A DNA stretch of 64,000 nt from Bradyrhizobium iriomotense (GCF_030160715.1 NZ_BSOW01000020.1:1-64000), one strand, 5' to 3'; shown: positions 51,170-59,829, numbered from the stretch's first letter. A program made the numbers and translations. The notes: a model not told the origin generated them from the letters alone.

Positions 51170-51191
51170 GATAAGAAATCGTCGTCTTATC
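51170..51191. promoter_or_regulatory. Inverted repeat between lysR and the SDR gene
   Basis: GATAAGA (51170-51176) and TCTTATC (51185-51191) are perfect inverted copies with 8 bp between. It lies in the divergent gap, where a LysR-type operator is expected. The partner regulator gene is frameshifted, so the site may be unused. Confidence 0.45.
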
Positions 51192-51258
51192 ACGACATTG
51201 GCGCAGGCCTATTCCTCAGGCAACCGCTCGCGAAGAGCAGCCAGGAAAGGTCAGATTC

Positions 51259-52002
51259 ATGCCCCTCGACAAAGTCATTCTCGTCACCGGTGCTTCCAGC
51301 GGCATCGGGGCAGGCATCGCGCGCGAGCTTGCCGCCGCGGGCGCAAAAGTCCTGCTGGGCGCACGGCGCGTCGATCGCTTGAGAGGACTTGCAGCCGAGC
51401 TGAACGGGGCGGGCGGGACAGCGCTGGCGCGTCCGCTCGATGTGACCAACCGCGTCAGCGTTGCGGCATTTGTCGATGCGGCCCGCGACGTATGGGGCCG
51501 CGTCGACGTCATCGTGAACAATGCCGGCGTGATGCCGCTGTCGCCGATGGCCTCGCTGAAAGTCGAGGAATGGGACCGGATGATCGACGTCAACATCAAG
51601 GGCGTGCTCTATGGTATCGCTGCGGTTCTGCCGGAGATGGTGGCGCGCGGCTCGGGCCATGTCATCAACATCGCCTCGATCGGTGCGCTCAGCGTGTCTC
51701 CGACGGCCGCGGTCTACTGCGCCACCAAATATGCTGTGCGGGCGATCTCGGACGGTTTGCGGCAGGAGCACGACAACATTCGCGTCACCTGCATCCATCC
51801 CGGCGTGGTCGAAAGCGAGCTTGCCGACACCATCACCGATCCCGTTACGGCCGAAGCGATCAAGTCCTATCGCGCCATCGCGCTCCAGCCTGACGCCATT
51901 GCCCGCGCGGTGTGCTTTGCGATCGAGCAGCCCGATGATGTCGATGTCAACGAGATCGTCGTGCGCCCGACGCGGACGGCCTCGGTCGCGCTGGATCGGT
52001 GA
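51259..52002 (+). CDS. SDR-family oxidoreductase (YdfG-like)
   Basis: This 247-residue dehydrogenase has TGASSGIGAGIAREL, VNNAGVMPLSPM, catalytic Ser in NIASIGAL and the catalytic Tyr/Lys in YCATKYAV. The sequence order and the IRVTCIHPGVVESEL end resemble serine/3-hydroxyacid dehydrogenases such as YdfG. AGGAAAGG precedes the ATG. It is divergent from the broken lysR gene and ends 3 bp before the convergent MarR-GNAT gene. Confidence 0.9.
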   Translation: MPLDKVILVTGASSGIGAGIARELAAAGAKVLLGARRVDRLRGLAAELNGAGGTALARPLDVTNRVSVAAFVDAARDVWGRVDVIVNNAGVMPLSPMASLKVEEWDRMIDVNIKGVLYGIAAVLPEMVARGSGHVINIASIGALSVSPTAAVYCATKYAVRAISDGLRQEHDNIRVTCIHPGVVESELADTITDPVTAEAIKSYRAIALQPDAIARAVCFAIEQPDDVDVNEIVVRPTRTASVALDR

Positions 52003-52005
52003 TGA

Positions 52006-52878
52006 TCAAAGCCGTTTTTCGAAGAACAGGTCGGGGTAGGGGTCGTCGTTGAAGCGCGGGATCTCGCTCCAGCCGGTCCTGCGGTAGAGCTGGCCGGCTT
52101 CGGGGAGGGCGCTGTTGGTGTCGAGGCGCAGCACCGTGATGCCGAGCTCGCGCGCCGCGTTCTCGCTCGCCTCCATCAGGCGCCGGCCGAGCCCCAGACC
52201 GCGCGCGGACGGGCAGACCCACAGCCGCTTGATCTCGGCATAGCCATGGTCGGTTCCCTTCAGCCCGACGCAGCCGATCGGGAGTGTGTCCGACATCGCG
52301 ACAATGAACGTGCCGCGCGGGCGGACCATGTCCTTGGCGTCGGGGTCGCGCGACAGCTTGACGTCGAACCCCTGTTTGAAGCGGCGTGCGAGCTCGGCAT
52401 AGTACTCGCCGAGGCAATAGCGCGCCTCGTCGCTGCGCGGGTTCATGTCGGTCAGCGTGGTGCGGCTTTGCCCGAGCGCGGAGCCGATCAAGTCCATCGC
52501 GGCGAGCAGCGCGTCGCGTTGCGAATGGCCCGCGAGCAGGGCCTCGGCCTGCGCGTTGGACAGCGCCTCGTAAGCACTGAACTCGCGCCGGCCGGCGCGC
52601 GTCAGCCGGGCGACGCGTCGACGCGCATCGTCCTCATGCGGGCTCGTCTCGATCATCCCTTCGTCTTCGAGCGAGCGCAGCAGGCGGCTCATCAGCCCGG
52701 AATCGAGGCCGAGATAGTCGCGGATCTCGGCGACATCGGAGCGTCCGTGGCCGATCGCATTGAGCACGCGCGCGGCACCGAGCGGCCGGCCGCGCCCGAG
52801 GAAGGAGGTATCGAGCGCACCGACGGCGGAGGTGACGGCACGGTTGAAGCGGCGGATACGGGAGATGGGGTCGAGCAT
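52006..52878 (-). CDS. MarR-GNAT fusion (regulator with acetyltransferase domain)
   Basis: A 290-residue two-domain protein. Residues about 1-140 are a MarR-type winged helix (RVLNAIGHGRSDVAEIRDYLGLDSGLMSRLLRSLE, then EDDARRRVARLTRAGRREF). Residues about 150-290 are a GNAT domain with the acetyl-CoA loop RGLGLGRRLMEASENAARELG. Such bifunctional proteins are widespread in Rhizobiales; the acetylated target is not known. A perfect 9+9 bp palindrome directly abuts the ATG with no Shine-Dalgarno, suggesting autoregulation and perhaps a leaderless transcript. Confidence 0.9.
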   Translation of the reverse strand: MLDPISRIRRFNRAVTSAVGALDTSFLGRGRPLGAARVLNAIGHGRSDVAEIRDYLGLDSGLMSRLLRSLEDEGMIETSPHEDDARRRVARLTRAGRREFSAYEALSNAQAEALLAGHSQRDALLAAMDLIGSALGQSRTTLTDMNPRSDEARYCLGEYYAELARRFKQGFDVKLSRDPDAKDMVRPRGTFIVAMSDTLPIGCVGLKGTDHGYAEIKRLWVCPSARGLGLGRRLMEASENAARELGITVLRLDTNSALPEAGQLYRRTGWSEIPRFNDDPYPDLFFEKRL

Positions 52879-52879
52879 A

Positions 52880-52899
52880 TATCTGACTTTAGTCAGATA
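52880..52899. promoter_or_regulatory. MarR-type palindrome abutting the MarR-GNAT start
   Basis: TATCTGACT and AGTCAGATA are perfect 9-bp inverted copies with a TT centre. The palindrome begins 2 bp upstream of the ATG on the minus strand, so a bound dimer would block transcription at its very start. Confidence 0.65.
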
Positions 52900-52922
52900 A
52901 TATCTTCAGTCAATAGGGCGCT

Positions 52923-53339
52923 TCACTTCGCCAGCGCCAGCAGCGGCTTGTCCTTCTCGACGATATAGGTTGCAAGCTCGCTGGCGGTGCCGCTGCCGAC
53001 GTTCTTCGCGGCATGGACGGTGCCGGCCGGGATGAACAGCACGTCGCCCGCCTTCAGCGTCACCGGGCCTTTGCCTGCGACATCATATTCGATCGCGCCC
53101 GCGAGCACGTAGATGATCTCTTCGCCGGGATGAGTGTGGTTTCCGAACGCCACGCCAGGCGCAAGATCGACGCGGACCTGGACGGCCTCGCGTCCGGGAG
53201 CGCTGAGGTCGTGACGCTGCAGATCGGTGCGCGTGACGCCGGGCTGGCCCTGTGCCGCGGCCGGCAGGGTGAGAAGATTTCCGGCGAGCAGGGCGGCGCT
53301 CGCCAGAACACGTACGGTTTTCAGGGGATGGTTGCTCAT
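52923..53339 (-). CDS. Secreted cupin-domain protein
   Basis: This 138-residue protein begins with a hydrophobic signal-like segment (VRVLASAALLAGNLLTLPAAA) with likely cleavage after AAAQG. The cupin barrel follows: NHTHPGEEIIYVLAGAIEYDV (His, His, Glu metal ligands) and LKAGDVLFIPAGTVHAAKNVG (third His). It is a periplasmic metal-binding cupin of unknown reaction. It is separate from ohr by 86 bp and probably has its own promoter. Confidence 0.87.
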   Translation of the reverse strand: MSNHPLKTVRVLASAALLAGNLLTLPAAAQGQPGVTRTDLQRHDLSAPGREAVQVRVDLAPGVAFGNHTHPGEEIIYVLAGAIEYDVAGKGPVTLKAGDVLFIPAGTVHAAKNVGSGTASELATYIVEKDKPLLALAK

Positions 53340-53425
53340 GGTTGGCTCCTTCGTCGGCTTGACCGCACCGCACGGACCCAGCCGATGTCGGCTGGTCCGC
53401 GTCGGAGATGTGCGGTTCGATCCGT

Positions 53426-53827
53426 TCAGATGAGGGTGGTGGTCACGTCGATGTTGCCGTGGACGGCCTTGGAGTAGGGGCAGATGCCGTGCGCGGCCTC
53501 GATCAGCTCCTGCGCGACCGCGCGGTCGACGCCGGGGACGCTGACGTTCAGTCGAGCGCGCAGGAAGAATGCGCCGCCGGCATTGTTGAGATCGATCTCG
53601 GCGTCGACTTCGGGCTCGCTCGGCAGCTTCACCTTGCGCTGCTGCGCCGCAAGCTGGAGCGCGCCGAGGTAGCAGGCCGACCAGGCAGCGGCGAAGAGAT
53701 TTTCGGCGGCCGGATGCGGCTGTGCCAGCTTGATGTCGAGAAAACCGTCCGCTGAGTGTGCGGCGCCGTTGCTGCCCGCGGTGACGTGGGTCTTGCCGGT
53801 GAAGAGAACTTTTGCAGGCGTGGTCAT
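53426..53827 (-). CDS. ohr: Organic hydroperoxide resistance protein (Ohr)
   Basis: A 133-residue OsmC/Ohr peroxidase. The two redox cysteines are Cys52 (LFAAAWSACYLGAL) and Cys116 (AHGICPYSKAVHGN). The starting motif VLFTGKTHVTAGSNG is typical. It reduces fatty-acid and other organic hydroperoxides with lipoyl-based electrons. It is slightly shorter than the classic 140-residue Ohr, missing part of the loop after the SDG motif. It is divergent from ohrR, with two operator-like repeats between them. Confidence 0.92.
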   Translation of the reverse strand: MTTPAKVLFTGKTHVTAGSNGAAHSADGFLDIKLAQPHPAAENLFAAAWSACYLGALQLAAQQRKVKLPSEPEVDAEIDLNNAGGAFFLRARLNVSVPGVDRAVAQELIEAAHGICPYSKAVHGNIDVTTTLI

Positions 53828-53857
53828 GACGAGGTCCTTTCGCGTTATTTTGATCGT

Positions 53858-53934
53858 ATCCGATCTAATCGTATGCGTGACGAAATAAACCTGGGCTCCG
53901 TCCAGGTCAAGCTCTTCCGATTTAATCGGATGCG
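53858..53934. promoter_or_regulatory. Two direct-repeat OhrR-type operators
   Basis: CCGATCTAATCGTATGCG (53860-53877) and CCGATTTAATCGGATGCG (53917-53934) differ at two positions. Each holds a near-palindrome; the second is a perfect CCGATT-T-AATCGG. They lie 57 bp apart in the gap between ohr and ohrR. Assignment to OhrR is inference from position and symmetry. Confidence 0.65.
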
Positions 53935-53974
53935 ATTTATATGGATCCAGAGATCACAAAGCCCGGAGGTTCCC

Positions 53975-54439
53975 GTGACCCGTTCGCCGAAATCCGCGCC
54001 GAGCGGCCGAAAACTGTCGAATTTCCTATGCTTTGCGGTCTATTCCGCAAATCTTGCCTTCGGCCGCGCCTACAAGCCGGTCCTGGATGCGGTCGGGCTG
54101 ACCTACACCCAGTACATCGCCATGGTGGCGCTGTCGGAACAGGACGAGCAGACCGTCGGCGTGCTCGGCGAAAAGCTGTTCCTGGAATCCAACACGCTGA
54201 CGCCGATCCTGAAGAAGCTCGAGCAGATGGGCTACATCCGCCGCCACCGCGATCCCGCGGACGAGCGGCAGGTGAGGGTGAGCCTCACGCCTTCGGGGAG
54301 AAAGCTGCTCGACAGGGATCTCGGGGCGCAGATCGTCGAGGCCAGCGGCCTCGGCGACGACTTTCCGGTGGTGCAGAAGACCGTGAGCCAGCTCCGCGAT
54401 AACCTCCTGCGCGTAACGCAGGAGGTCGATGAGTCCTGA
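53975..54439 (+). CDS. ohrR: OhrR-type MarR-family peroxide-sensing repressor
   Basis: From GTG 53975, preceded by GGAGGT, the product is 154 residues. The reactive Cys19 lies in NFLCFAVYSANLAFGRAYKP, the position used by OhrR for peroxide sensing. The winged helix is about 50-110 (VGVLGEKLFLESNTLTPILKKLEQMGYIRRHRDP, ADERQVRVSLTPSG). Oxidation of this Cys would release DNA and induce ohr. An open frame back to 53756 includes the operators, so the longer start is rejected. It is convergent with the VOC gene. Confidence 0.92.
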   Translation: MTRSPKSAPSGRKLSNFLCFAVYSANLAFGRAYKPVLDAVGLTYTQYIAMVALSEQDEQTVGVLGEKLFLESNTLTPILKKLEQMGYIRRHRDPADERQVRVSLTPSGRKLLDRDLGAQIVEASGLGDDFPVVQKTVSQLRDNLLRVTQEVDES

Positions 54440-54457
54440 GCCGCGTAGAGCCGTTCT

Positions 54458-55129
54458 TCAAGTCGGCAACGGCTGGCCAGCCTGCTCCTTGACGATGTAG
54501 TCGGCGTACCAGTCCGGCCAATTCTCATCGAGCTTGCCGCCGGTCCGCTTCTCGTGCTCGCCATGCGCGCTGGCCGCGCGCCGCAGCGCGCTTGCGAGCT
54601 CGGTTGTCGAATTGAACGTCGTGTCGGCCTCGACGCGGCCCGGCAGGCGCGTCGTGATCTCCTGGAGCAGCCAGCCATTGTCGTCGGGATCTCGGAACGA
54701 GGCGAAGGAGCGGTAGCTGCTGCGCGCAGGCTCCGGGCCGCTGACGCGGCGCGAGCCGAAGAGGTAAGGCTCGTCCGGGCCGCTGTGCGTATCGCCACCG
54801 CCGTGAAAGACCTCGCCGACCTCGATGCCGCGAGCAACGAGCGCGTCGCGGGCGGCCTGGATGTCGGAGACGATCAGATACAGGCCCTGCGCGGAGCCGG
54901 GCTTGGCCGGCGTGACGTTCCTGCCGAAGATGACCGAGGCGTTCGAGCCCGGCGGGGTGAACTGGATCACGCGCCACTCATCGCCGGAGACGAAGTCGGC
55001 ATCGAGCCGCCAGCCGAGCTTTGTGTAGAACGCCTTGGCGCGATCGACGTCGGAGACGGGCACGACGACGATCTCGAGCTTGAAGTCGACGGCACGGGTG
55101 ATCTCAGTGCTTGCATTGACGCTGGTCAT
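54458..55129 (-). CDS. VOC-superfamily (glyoxalase-like) protein
   Basis: The 223-residue protein has an N-terminal VOC domain (about 14-150): LEIVVVPVSDVDRAKAFYTKLGW, VIQFTPPGSNASVIFG, GLYLIVSDIQAARDAL and, near the end, FASFRDPDDNGWLLQEIT, which carries the metal-binding Glu. The remaining 70 residues (about 150-223) are helical and end in LDENWPDWYADYIVKEQAG, a tail seen in many rhizobial VOC proteins. ATG 55129 follows GAGGAGC; an upstream in-frame ATG at 55183 is less likely. Substrate unknown. Confidence 0.87.
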   Translation of the reverse strand: MTSVNASTEITRAVDFKLEIVVVPVSDVDRAKAFYTKLGWRLDADFVSGDEWRVIQFTPPGSNASVIFGRNVTPAKPGSAQGLYLIVSDIQAARDALVARGIEVGEVFHGGGDTHSGPDEPYLFGSRRVSGPEPARSSYRSFASFRDPDDNGWLLQEITTRLPGRVEADTTFNSTTELASALRRAASAHGEHEKRTGGKLDENWPDWYADYIVKEQAGQPLPT

Positions 55130-55321
55130 GGATCGCTCCTCGATATCCTCGATATGAGTATCGCGGCCGCTGACGTAGGTCATTCCGGCGGCCGGGCGAA
55201 TACGCGCTGATCGGCAGACACAGTTTCGTCACGCGAACGAATAGCGGCCGGCTGGGCAGCGGCGTGCACATCGCAGGATGGCGTGAATTTGTGGCAAGTC
55301 AGCGGAGGGCCGCCAGCGGGA

Positions 55322-56503
55322 CTATGTTTCGGGTCGGATCAGCTTGATGTCCTGGTCGGCGGCCCAGCCGGCAACGTCCTCGCGCTTCAGTGCGGTGCCC
55401 ATTAGATCCGGAAACTGGTCGGGCGTGCAGGCGAAGACAGGGATGCCGAGGCCGGCGACCTTCGCCGAGAGTGTGGGATTGTAGGCTGGGCGACCGGTAT
55501 CAGTGAGCGCCAGCAACACGATCACGTTGACGCCTCGCACCGCGAGCCGCGCCAGCCGGTCGACCAGTGCGTCCGCATTGCCGCCCTCATAGAGGTCGCT
55601 GATCAGGATCAGGTGTGCCTTGGCGGGCCGCTCGATGCGTTCCTCGCAATAAGCGACCGCCCGATTGATGTCGGTGCCGCCGCCGAGCTGGACGCCGAAC
55701 AGCACCTCGACGGGATCGGCGAGCTCCTCGGTCAGGTCTACGATTGCTGTGTCGAAACAGACGAGCTTGGTTGCGACCACCGGCAGCGAGGCCATCACCG
55801 CCGCAAAGATCGAGGCATACACGACGGAGGTTGCCATCGATCCCGACTGATCGACGCACAGAATGACTTCCTCCAGATCGACGATGCGTCGCTGCTGGCG
55901 CAGGAAGCCGATCAGCCGTTCGGGCACTACGGTGCGGTGTTCGGGCTGGTAGTGTCGAAGATTGGCCTTGATCGTGCGCGGCCAGTCGATGTCGGCAAAA
56001 CGAGGGCGGTTGGTGCGCAGCGAACGGTTCAGCGCACCGCGGATCGCATCCGCAGTGCGTCGCTCCAGCCGCTCCATCAGCTCGGCCACCACCTTCGCGA
56101 TGACGACGCGGGCGGTGTCCTTGGTCTTCTCCGGCATCACGCCGCGTAGGGCGACCAGATCTGCGATCAAGTTGACGTCCGCATCGACGGTCGCGAGGAA
56201 TTCGGGCTCGACCAGCATCTGGCGCAGACCCTTGCGCTCGAAGGCGTCCTTCTGGATCACCTGCACCACGGGGGCGGGGAAGAATTCGCGGATATCGCCG
56301 AGCCATTTCGCGACGCGCGGCGCCGACCCGCCGAGCCCGCCGCGACCCTTCTTCGGCGCTTCGTCACCATCGCCATAGAGCGTTGTCAGGGCCTCGGACA
56401 TCCGGCGGTCGCTGTCGGACAGCGTCGGGCCGTTCTCCGCATCCTCGGCATCGACGCCGAGTGCAAGTGTCCAGCGACGGCTGCGTTCGTCGGTCTCGCT
56501 CAT
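55322..56503 (-). CDS. vWA-domain protein of the MoxR/SWIM/DUF5682 operon
   Basis: A 393-residue protein with a helical N-terminal half (with REFFPAPVVQVIQKDAF and a long Arg/Glu-rich helix) and a C-terminal von Willebrand A domain from about residue 210. The MIDAS motif D-x-S-x-S is present as CVDQSGSMATS near residue 220, with later LISDLYEGGNAD providing the conserved Asp. Such proteins are partners of MoxR AAA+ ATPases and bind client proteins through a metal ion. It is the last of five coupled genes; its ATG overlaps the DUF5682 stop by 4 bp. Confidence 0.9.
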   Translation of the reverse strand: MSETDERSRRWTLALGVDAEDAENGPTLSDSDRRMSEALTTLYGDGDEAPKKGRGGLGGSAPRVAKWLGDIREFFPAPVVQVIQKDAFERKGLRQMLVEPEFLATVDADVNLIADLVALRGVMPEKTKDTARVVIAKVVAELMERLERRTADAIRGALNRSLRTNRPRFADIDWPRTIKANLRHYQPEHRTVVPERLIGFLRQQRRIVDLEEVILCVDQSGSMATSVVYASIFAAVMASLPVVATKLVCFDTAIVDLTEELADPVEVLFGVQLGGGTDINRAVAYCEERIERPAKAHLILISDLYEGGNADALVDRLARLAVRGVNVIVLLALTDTGRPAYNPTLSAKVAGLGIPVFACTPDQFPDLMGTALKREDVAGWAADQDIKLIRPET

Positions 56504-58737
56504 CGTGCCGCTCCGGATGTGAGGAGTGCGAGGATACGTGTCTGGTGCTCCGGCCAGATATCGCTTGCGCGTGCGATCAGCCGATATCCTCTGGCGCCAC
56601 CCGTGCTGCGTGCGAATAGCGCGTCCATCAATCGCCTGCGTTCGGTGCGGTCGAGCGCCGAGAATACGCGGCGGAACAGCGGCAGGCTGGCAGTGAAGGC
56701 CTCATCGTCCAACGTCATCAACCAGGCGTCGACCGCGCCGCGCAACGCTCCATCATGGATCAGCCGCTGACCCGCGCCCTCGAAGAACCCTTCGAAGAAG
56801 CCGGCCGCTTCCGCGACCGGCGTTCCCGGCGAGAGCATCCGCGCCAGCAGGCCTGCCGCGTCCTCAGCGGCGAGCAGCTCGGCCTCGTAGAGGAGCCGGG
56901 CGGCGGTGCCGGCGATCAGCCGGGTCGCCTGGTCATCGTGCAGCAGGGCTGTCAGCGCGTCGCGCCATTTGGCGACGACGTCGGCCTCGAGTTGAGCGAG
57001 CTGGATCGCGGCATCGCCCGCCAGGATTGCGCCGCGCAGCTTGGCCGCGGCTGGACCGTCGAGATTGCGCGCGGCGTAGGGCAGGGCGAGAGACGCCTGC
57101 ACCACGATGCGCGGCATCAGGGCGGCGAGATGCTCGACCGTGCCGGCGCGCGCCTCGCCATAGCGCAAGATGTCGGCCATCGGTGGCAGTGCGCCGAGCA
57201 AGGCCTGGCCATCGCTGGTGAGCGCCGCCTTGGTCTCGAGCGCCCCGATGCCGCATTCGGTGGCGCGCGGCAGATCGGCGATCATGGCATTGCGCACGAG
57301 GCTCGCCAGCGTCCCGAGCTCGGCCTCCTTGCCTATCGCTTCGATGAGGCGTCCACCGGCGGCTTCCGCGATGGTCGAGCCGTAGATGAGATTTTCAACC
57401 AGCCTTACCGCGAATTCCGGCTCCCAGCGCAACTGCCAGTTCTCGCGAAATGTGCCGCGGCTGCGTCCCATATCCGTCAGCCGTCCCCAGAGTATGTCGA
57501 GCACGTTCAGCCGGTGCAGCAGCGTGGAGCGCATTAGCCCGCTCTCGCTGCGCAGATCCAGCGTCAGCGGTCGCTCCAGCGCTTCGGGTTTGAGCCGCAC
57601 CGCCTTCTGCTGGCGCTGAAGGTCTTCAAGCAGCGGCGCGAGTGGCGTCGCGGACGGGATCGATCCGACGCCCGAGCCGATCAAGAGCACCGCCGAAACA
57701 TCGTCCCACACGGCGCGCTCGCCATTGCAGAGGCAGGCGATGGCCGCCTCCCGCAGTTCCGCGAAACCCGGTGCAGGGCGGCCGCGCAGGGCCGCAAGCG
57801 CGGTGCCGAGCCGCTGTGCCTCGATCACCGACGCCGTCGATACGAAGTGACCGCGATCGCGCAGCACGCGCGCGACCGTGGCCAGCCACACCGCAGCCCG
57901 ATCGCCCTCGGGTGTCCCCCAGAGATGCGCGCACCAGCCGGGCGCGACCACGCCCGCGCCATAGCCGCTCGCGCGGGCCAGACGCGGCGCGGTCCATGGC
58001 GCCCAGGTCGCCTTGATCTTCGTCTTCGGCCGGCCCTTGAGCAGTTCGCGATCTGCGGCAAGGCTGCGGCGCTCGCCGAGCGCCGGCACGTGCCACGCAC
58101 CGCAGACGACCGCGATGGGGCCATCGCACTCCTTCGCGACTTTCGCGATCTCGATCCGCATATGCGCTTCGCGCGCGGCCTCGCGGGCCGACAACGGCTT
58201 TGCTTCCGCGCGGAGTGCCGTCATCGCGTCGGCGACGGCCGCGAACACGGGGCCCGACGCAGGATTCTCCTCGATGACGTCGGACCACCAGGACTCGCCG
58301 TCGTCATATCCAGCCGCCGTCGCGAGCGCGCCGATCGGATCGCGGCTGACCGGATCGTCGTCGGCGCTCTGCGCCGTCTCCTCTGCGATGCCGCCGGCGG
58401 CGACGCCGAGCCTGTCCGATGCAGGCAGATCGATGAAGCGCAATGTCGCGCCGTGGCGCACCGCCCAGCGCACGGCCTGATATTCCGGCGAATAGTCGGC
58501 AAAGGGAAAGAAGCTGGCGTTGGCGGGATTGTCCTCTGCATAGGTGAGCAGCGCCACCGGCGTCACCATGTCAGGGTCGCCGAGCATCGGCAGCAGGTCC
58601 GATGCATCCGCAGGGCCCTCGACCAGCACCGCGACCGGCTTGAGCATGTCGAGCGCGTCCACAAGCCGCCGCGCGGATCCCGGCCCGTGGTGTCGGATGC
58701 CGAACAGGGAGACCTGACCAGAGACTTGGCCTGCCAT
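56500..58737 (-). CDS. DUF5682-type protein with TraB/TIKI/ChaN-like motifs
   Basis: A large 745-residue protein. The N-terminal domain has G-I-R-H at 13-16 (SLFGIRHHGPGS), an acidic Glu40 in VLVEGPAD, an R-E-A-H-M motif at 189-193 and G-A-W-H at 213-216 (VVCGAWHVPALG). Two GxxH motifs, an early Glu and an R-[ND/E]-x-x-M motif are the pattern of the TraB/TIKI/ChaN/EreA hydrolase superfamily. The remaining 500 residues are helical and without recognised motifs. The DUF5682 label is from family memory of such operons. It is 15 bp after the MoxR gene. Confidence 0.8.
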   Translation of the reverse strand: MAGQVSGQVSLFGIRHHGPGSARRLVDALDMLKPVAVLVEGPADASDLLPMLGDPDMVTPVALLTYAEDNPANASFFPFADYSPEYQAVRWAVRHGATLRFIDLPASDRLGVAAGGIAEETAQSADDDPVSRDPIGALATAAGYDDGESWWSDVIEENPASGPVFAAVADAMTALRAEAKPLSAREAAREAHMRIEIAKVAKECDGPIAVVCGAWHVPALGERRSLAADRELLKGRPKTKIKATWAPWTAPRLARASGYGAGVVAPGWCAHLWGTPEGDRAAVWLATVARVLRDRGHFVSTASVIEAQRLGTALAALRGRPAPGFAELREAAIACLCNGERAVWDDVSAVLLIGSGVGSIPSATPLAPLLEDLQRQQKAVRLKPEALERPLTLDLRSESGLMRSTLLHRLNVLDILWGRLTDMGRSRGTFRENWQLRWEPEFAVRLVENLIYGSTIAEAAGGRLIEAIGKEAELGTLASLVRNAMIADLPRATECGIGALETKAALTSDGQALLGALPPMADILRYGEARAGTVEHLAALMPRIVVQASLALPYAARNLDGPAAAKLRGAILAGDAAIQLAQLEADVVAKWRDALTALLHDDQATRLIAGTAARLLYEAELLAAEDAAGLLARMLSPGTPVAEAAGFFEGFFEGAGQRLIHDGALRGAVDAWLMTLDDEAFTASLPLFRRVFSALDRTERRRLMDALFARSTGGARGYRLIARASDIWPEHQTRILALLTSGAAR

Positions 58738-58752
58738 TTGGCCCGCCTGGTC

Positions 58753-59829
58753 TCAGATCAGATCGGTGAGCGAGGCATAATAGCCTTCGAAGCCGCGCCG
58801 CTTCTTCAGCACGGTCTCGAGATATTCGCCGAGCACAGCAGTGTCCTGCACTGGGTCCTTCACGACTGCGCCGATCATGTTGCTCGCAAGCGTTTCGGGC
58901 GTCAGCTCGCCGTCATTGAAGAACGTCGCCTGGCTGATCCCGCCGATCATCACCGCGATCGCCTCAGCGGTCGAAAGCCCGCCCGAAGGCGTTTTGAGCG
59001 CGATCTTGCCGTCCTCGGTCGAGCCGGAGCGCAGCTCACGGAAGATCGAGACCACGCGCGCCACCTCGTCGGCGACGTTCTTCGGCGCCGGCAGGTCGAG
59101 ATTTTGCGCCATCTCGCCGACGCGCTTGACGATGATCGCCACTTCCTCCTCGGCGCTGTCGGGCAGCGGCAGCACCACGACGTTGAAGCGGCGCTTGAGT
59201 GCGGAGGACAATTCGTTGACGCCCTTGTCGCGGTTGTTGGCGGTGGCGATGATGTTGAAGCCGCGCTGAGCGTAGACCGCCGTGTTGAGCTCGGGGATCG
59301 GCATCATCTTTTCGGAGAGCACGGTAATCAGCGTGTCCTGCACGTCGCTGCCCATGCGCGTCAGTTCCTCGAAGCGGCAGAGCTTGCCGCCTTCCATCGC
59401 GCGCATCAGCGGGGTCGGGACCAGCGCCTCGCGGCGAGGCCCGTGCGCGAGCAGCTGGGCATAATTCCAGCCGTAGCGGATCTGGTTCTCGTCGGTCCCG
59501 GCCGTACACTGGATGACCAGCGTCGAGTCGCCGGTGATGCCGGCCGCGAGATGTTCAGAGACCCACGATTTCGCGGTGCCGGGCACGCCGAGCAGCAAGA
59601 GGGCGCGATCGGTTGCCAGTGTTGCAACGGCGGTCTCGATCAGCCGCCTGTCGCCGACATATTTGGGCGAGACCGTCGTGCCGTCGGCAGCCTTGCCACC
59701 CATCAGATAGGTCACGACCTGCCGCGGCGAGAGTGCCCAGCCTGGCGGGCGATGGCCGTCGCCGGCGGCGAGCGCCTTCAGCTCGGCCGCATAGCTCTCC
59801 TCGGCGGGCAACCGCAGTTTCTCGCTCAT
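58753..59829 (-). CDS. MoxR-type AAA+ ATPase of the SWIM/DUF5682/vWA operon
   Basis: A 358-residue ATPase. Walker A is GVPGTAKS (81-88). The Walker B region is LCRFEE (150-155), where the usual D-E pair is E-E and the preceding strand ends in R-F. Sensor 1 is IATANNRD (about 194-201) with the arginine finger in ALKRRF (210-215). MoxR proteins work as chaperone-like machines with vWA partners. The ATG overlaps the DUF5691 stop by 4 bp. It is the central engine of the operon. Confidence 0.92.
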   Translation of the reverse strand: MSEKLRLPAEESYAAELKALAAGDGHRPPGWALSPRQVVTYLMGGKAADGTTVSPKYVGDRRLIETAVATLATDRALLLLGVPGTAKSWVSEHLAAGITGDSTLVIQCTAGTDENQIRYGWNYAQLLAHGPRREALVPTPLMRAMEGGKLCRFEELTRMGSDVQDTLITVLSEKMMPIPELNTAVYAQRGFNIIATANNRDKGVNELSSALKRRFNVVVLPLPDSAEEEVAIIVKRVGEMAQNLDLPAPKNVADEVARVVSIFRELRSGSTEDGKIALKTPSGGLSTAEAIAVMIGGISQATFFNDGELTPETLASNMIGAVVKDPVQDTAVLGEYLETVLKKRRGFEGYYASLTDLI

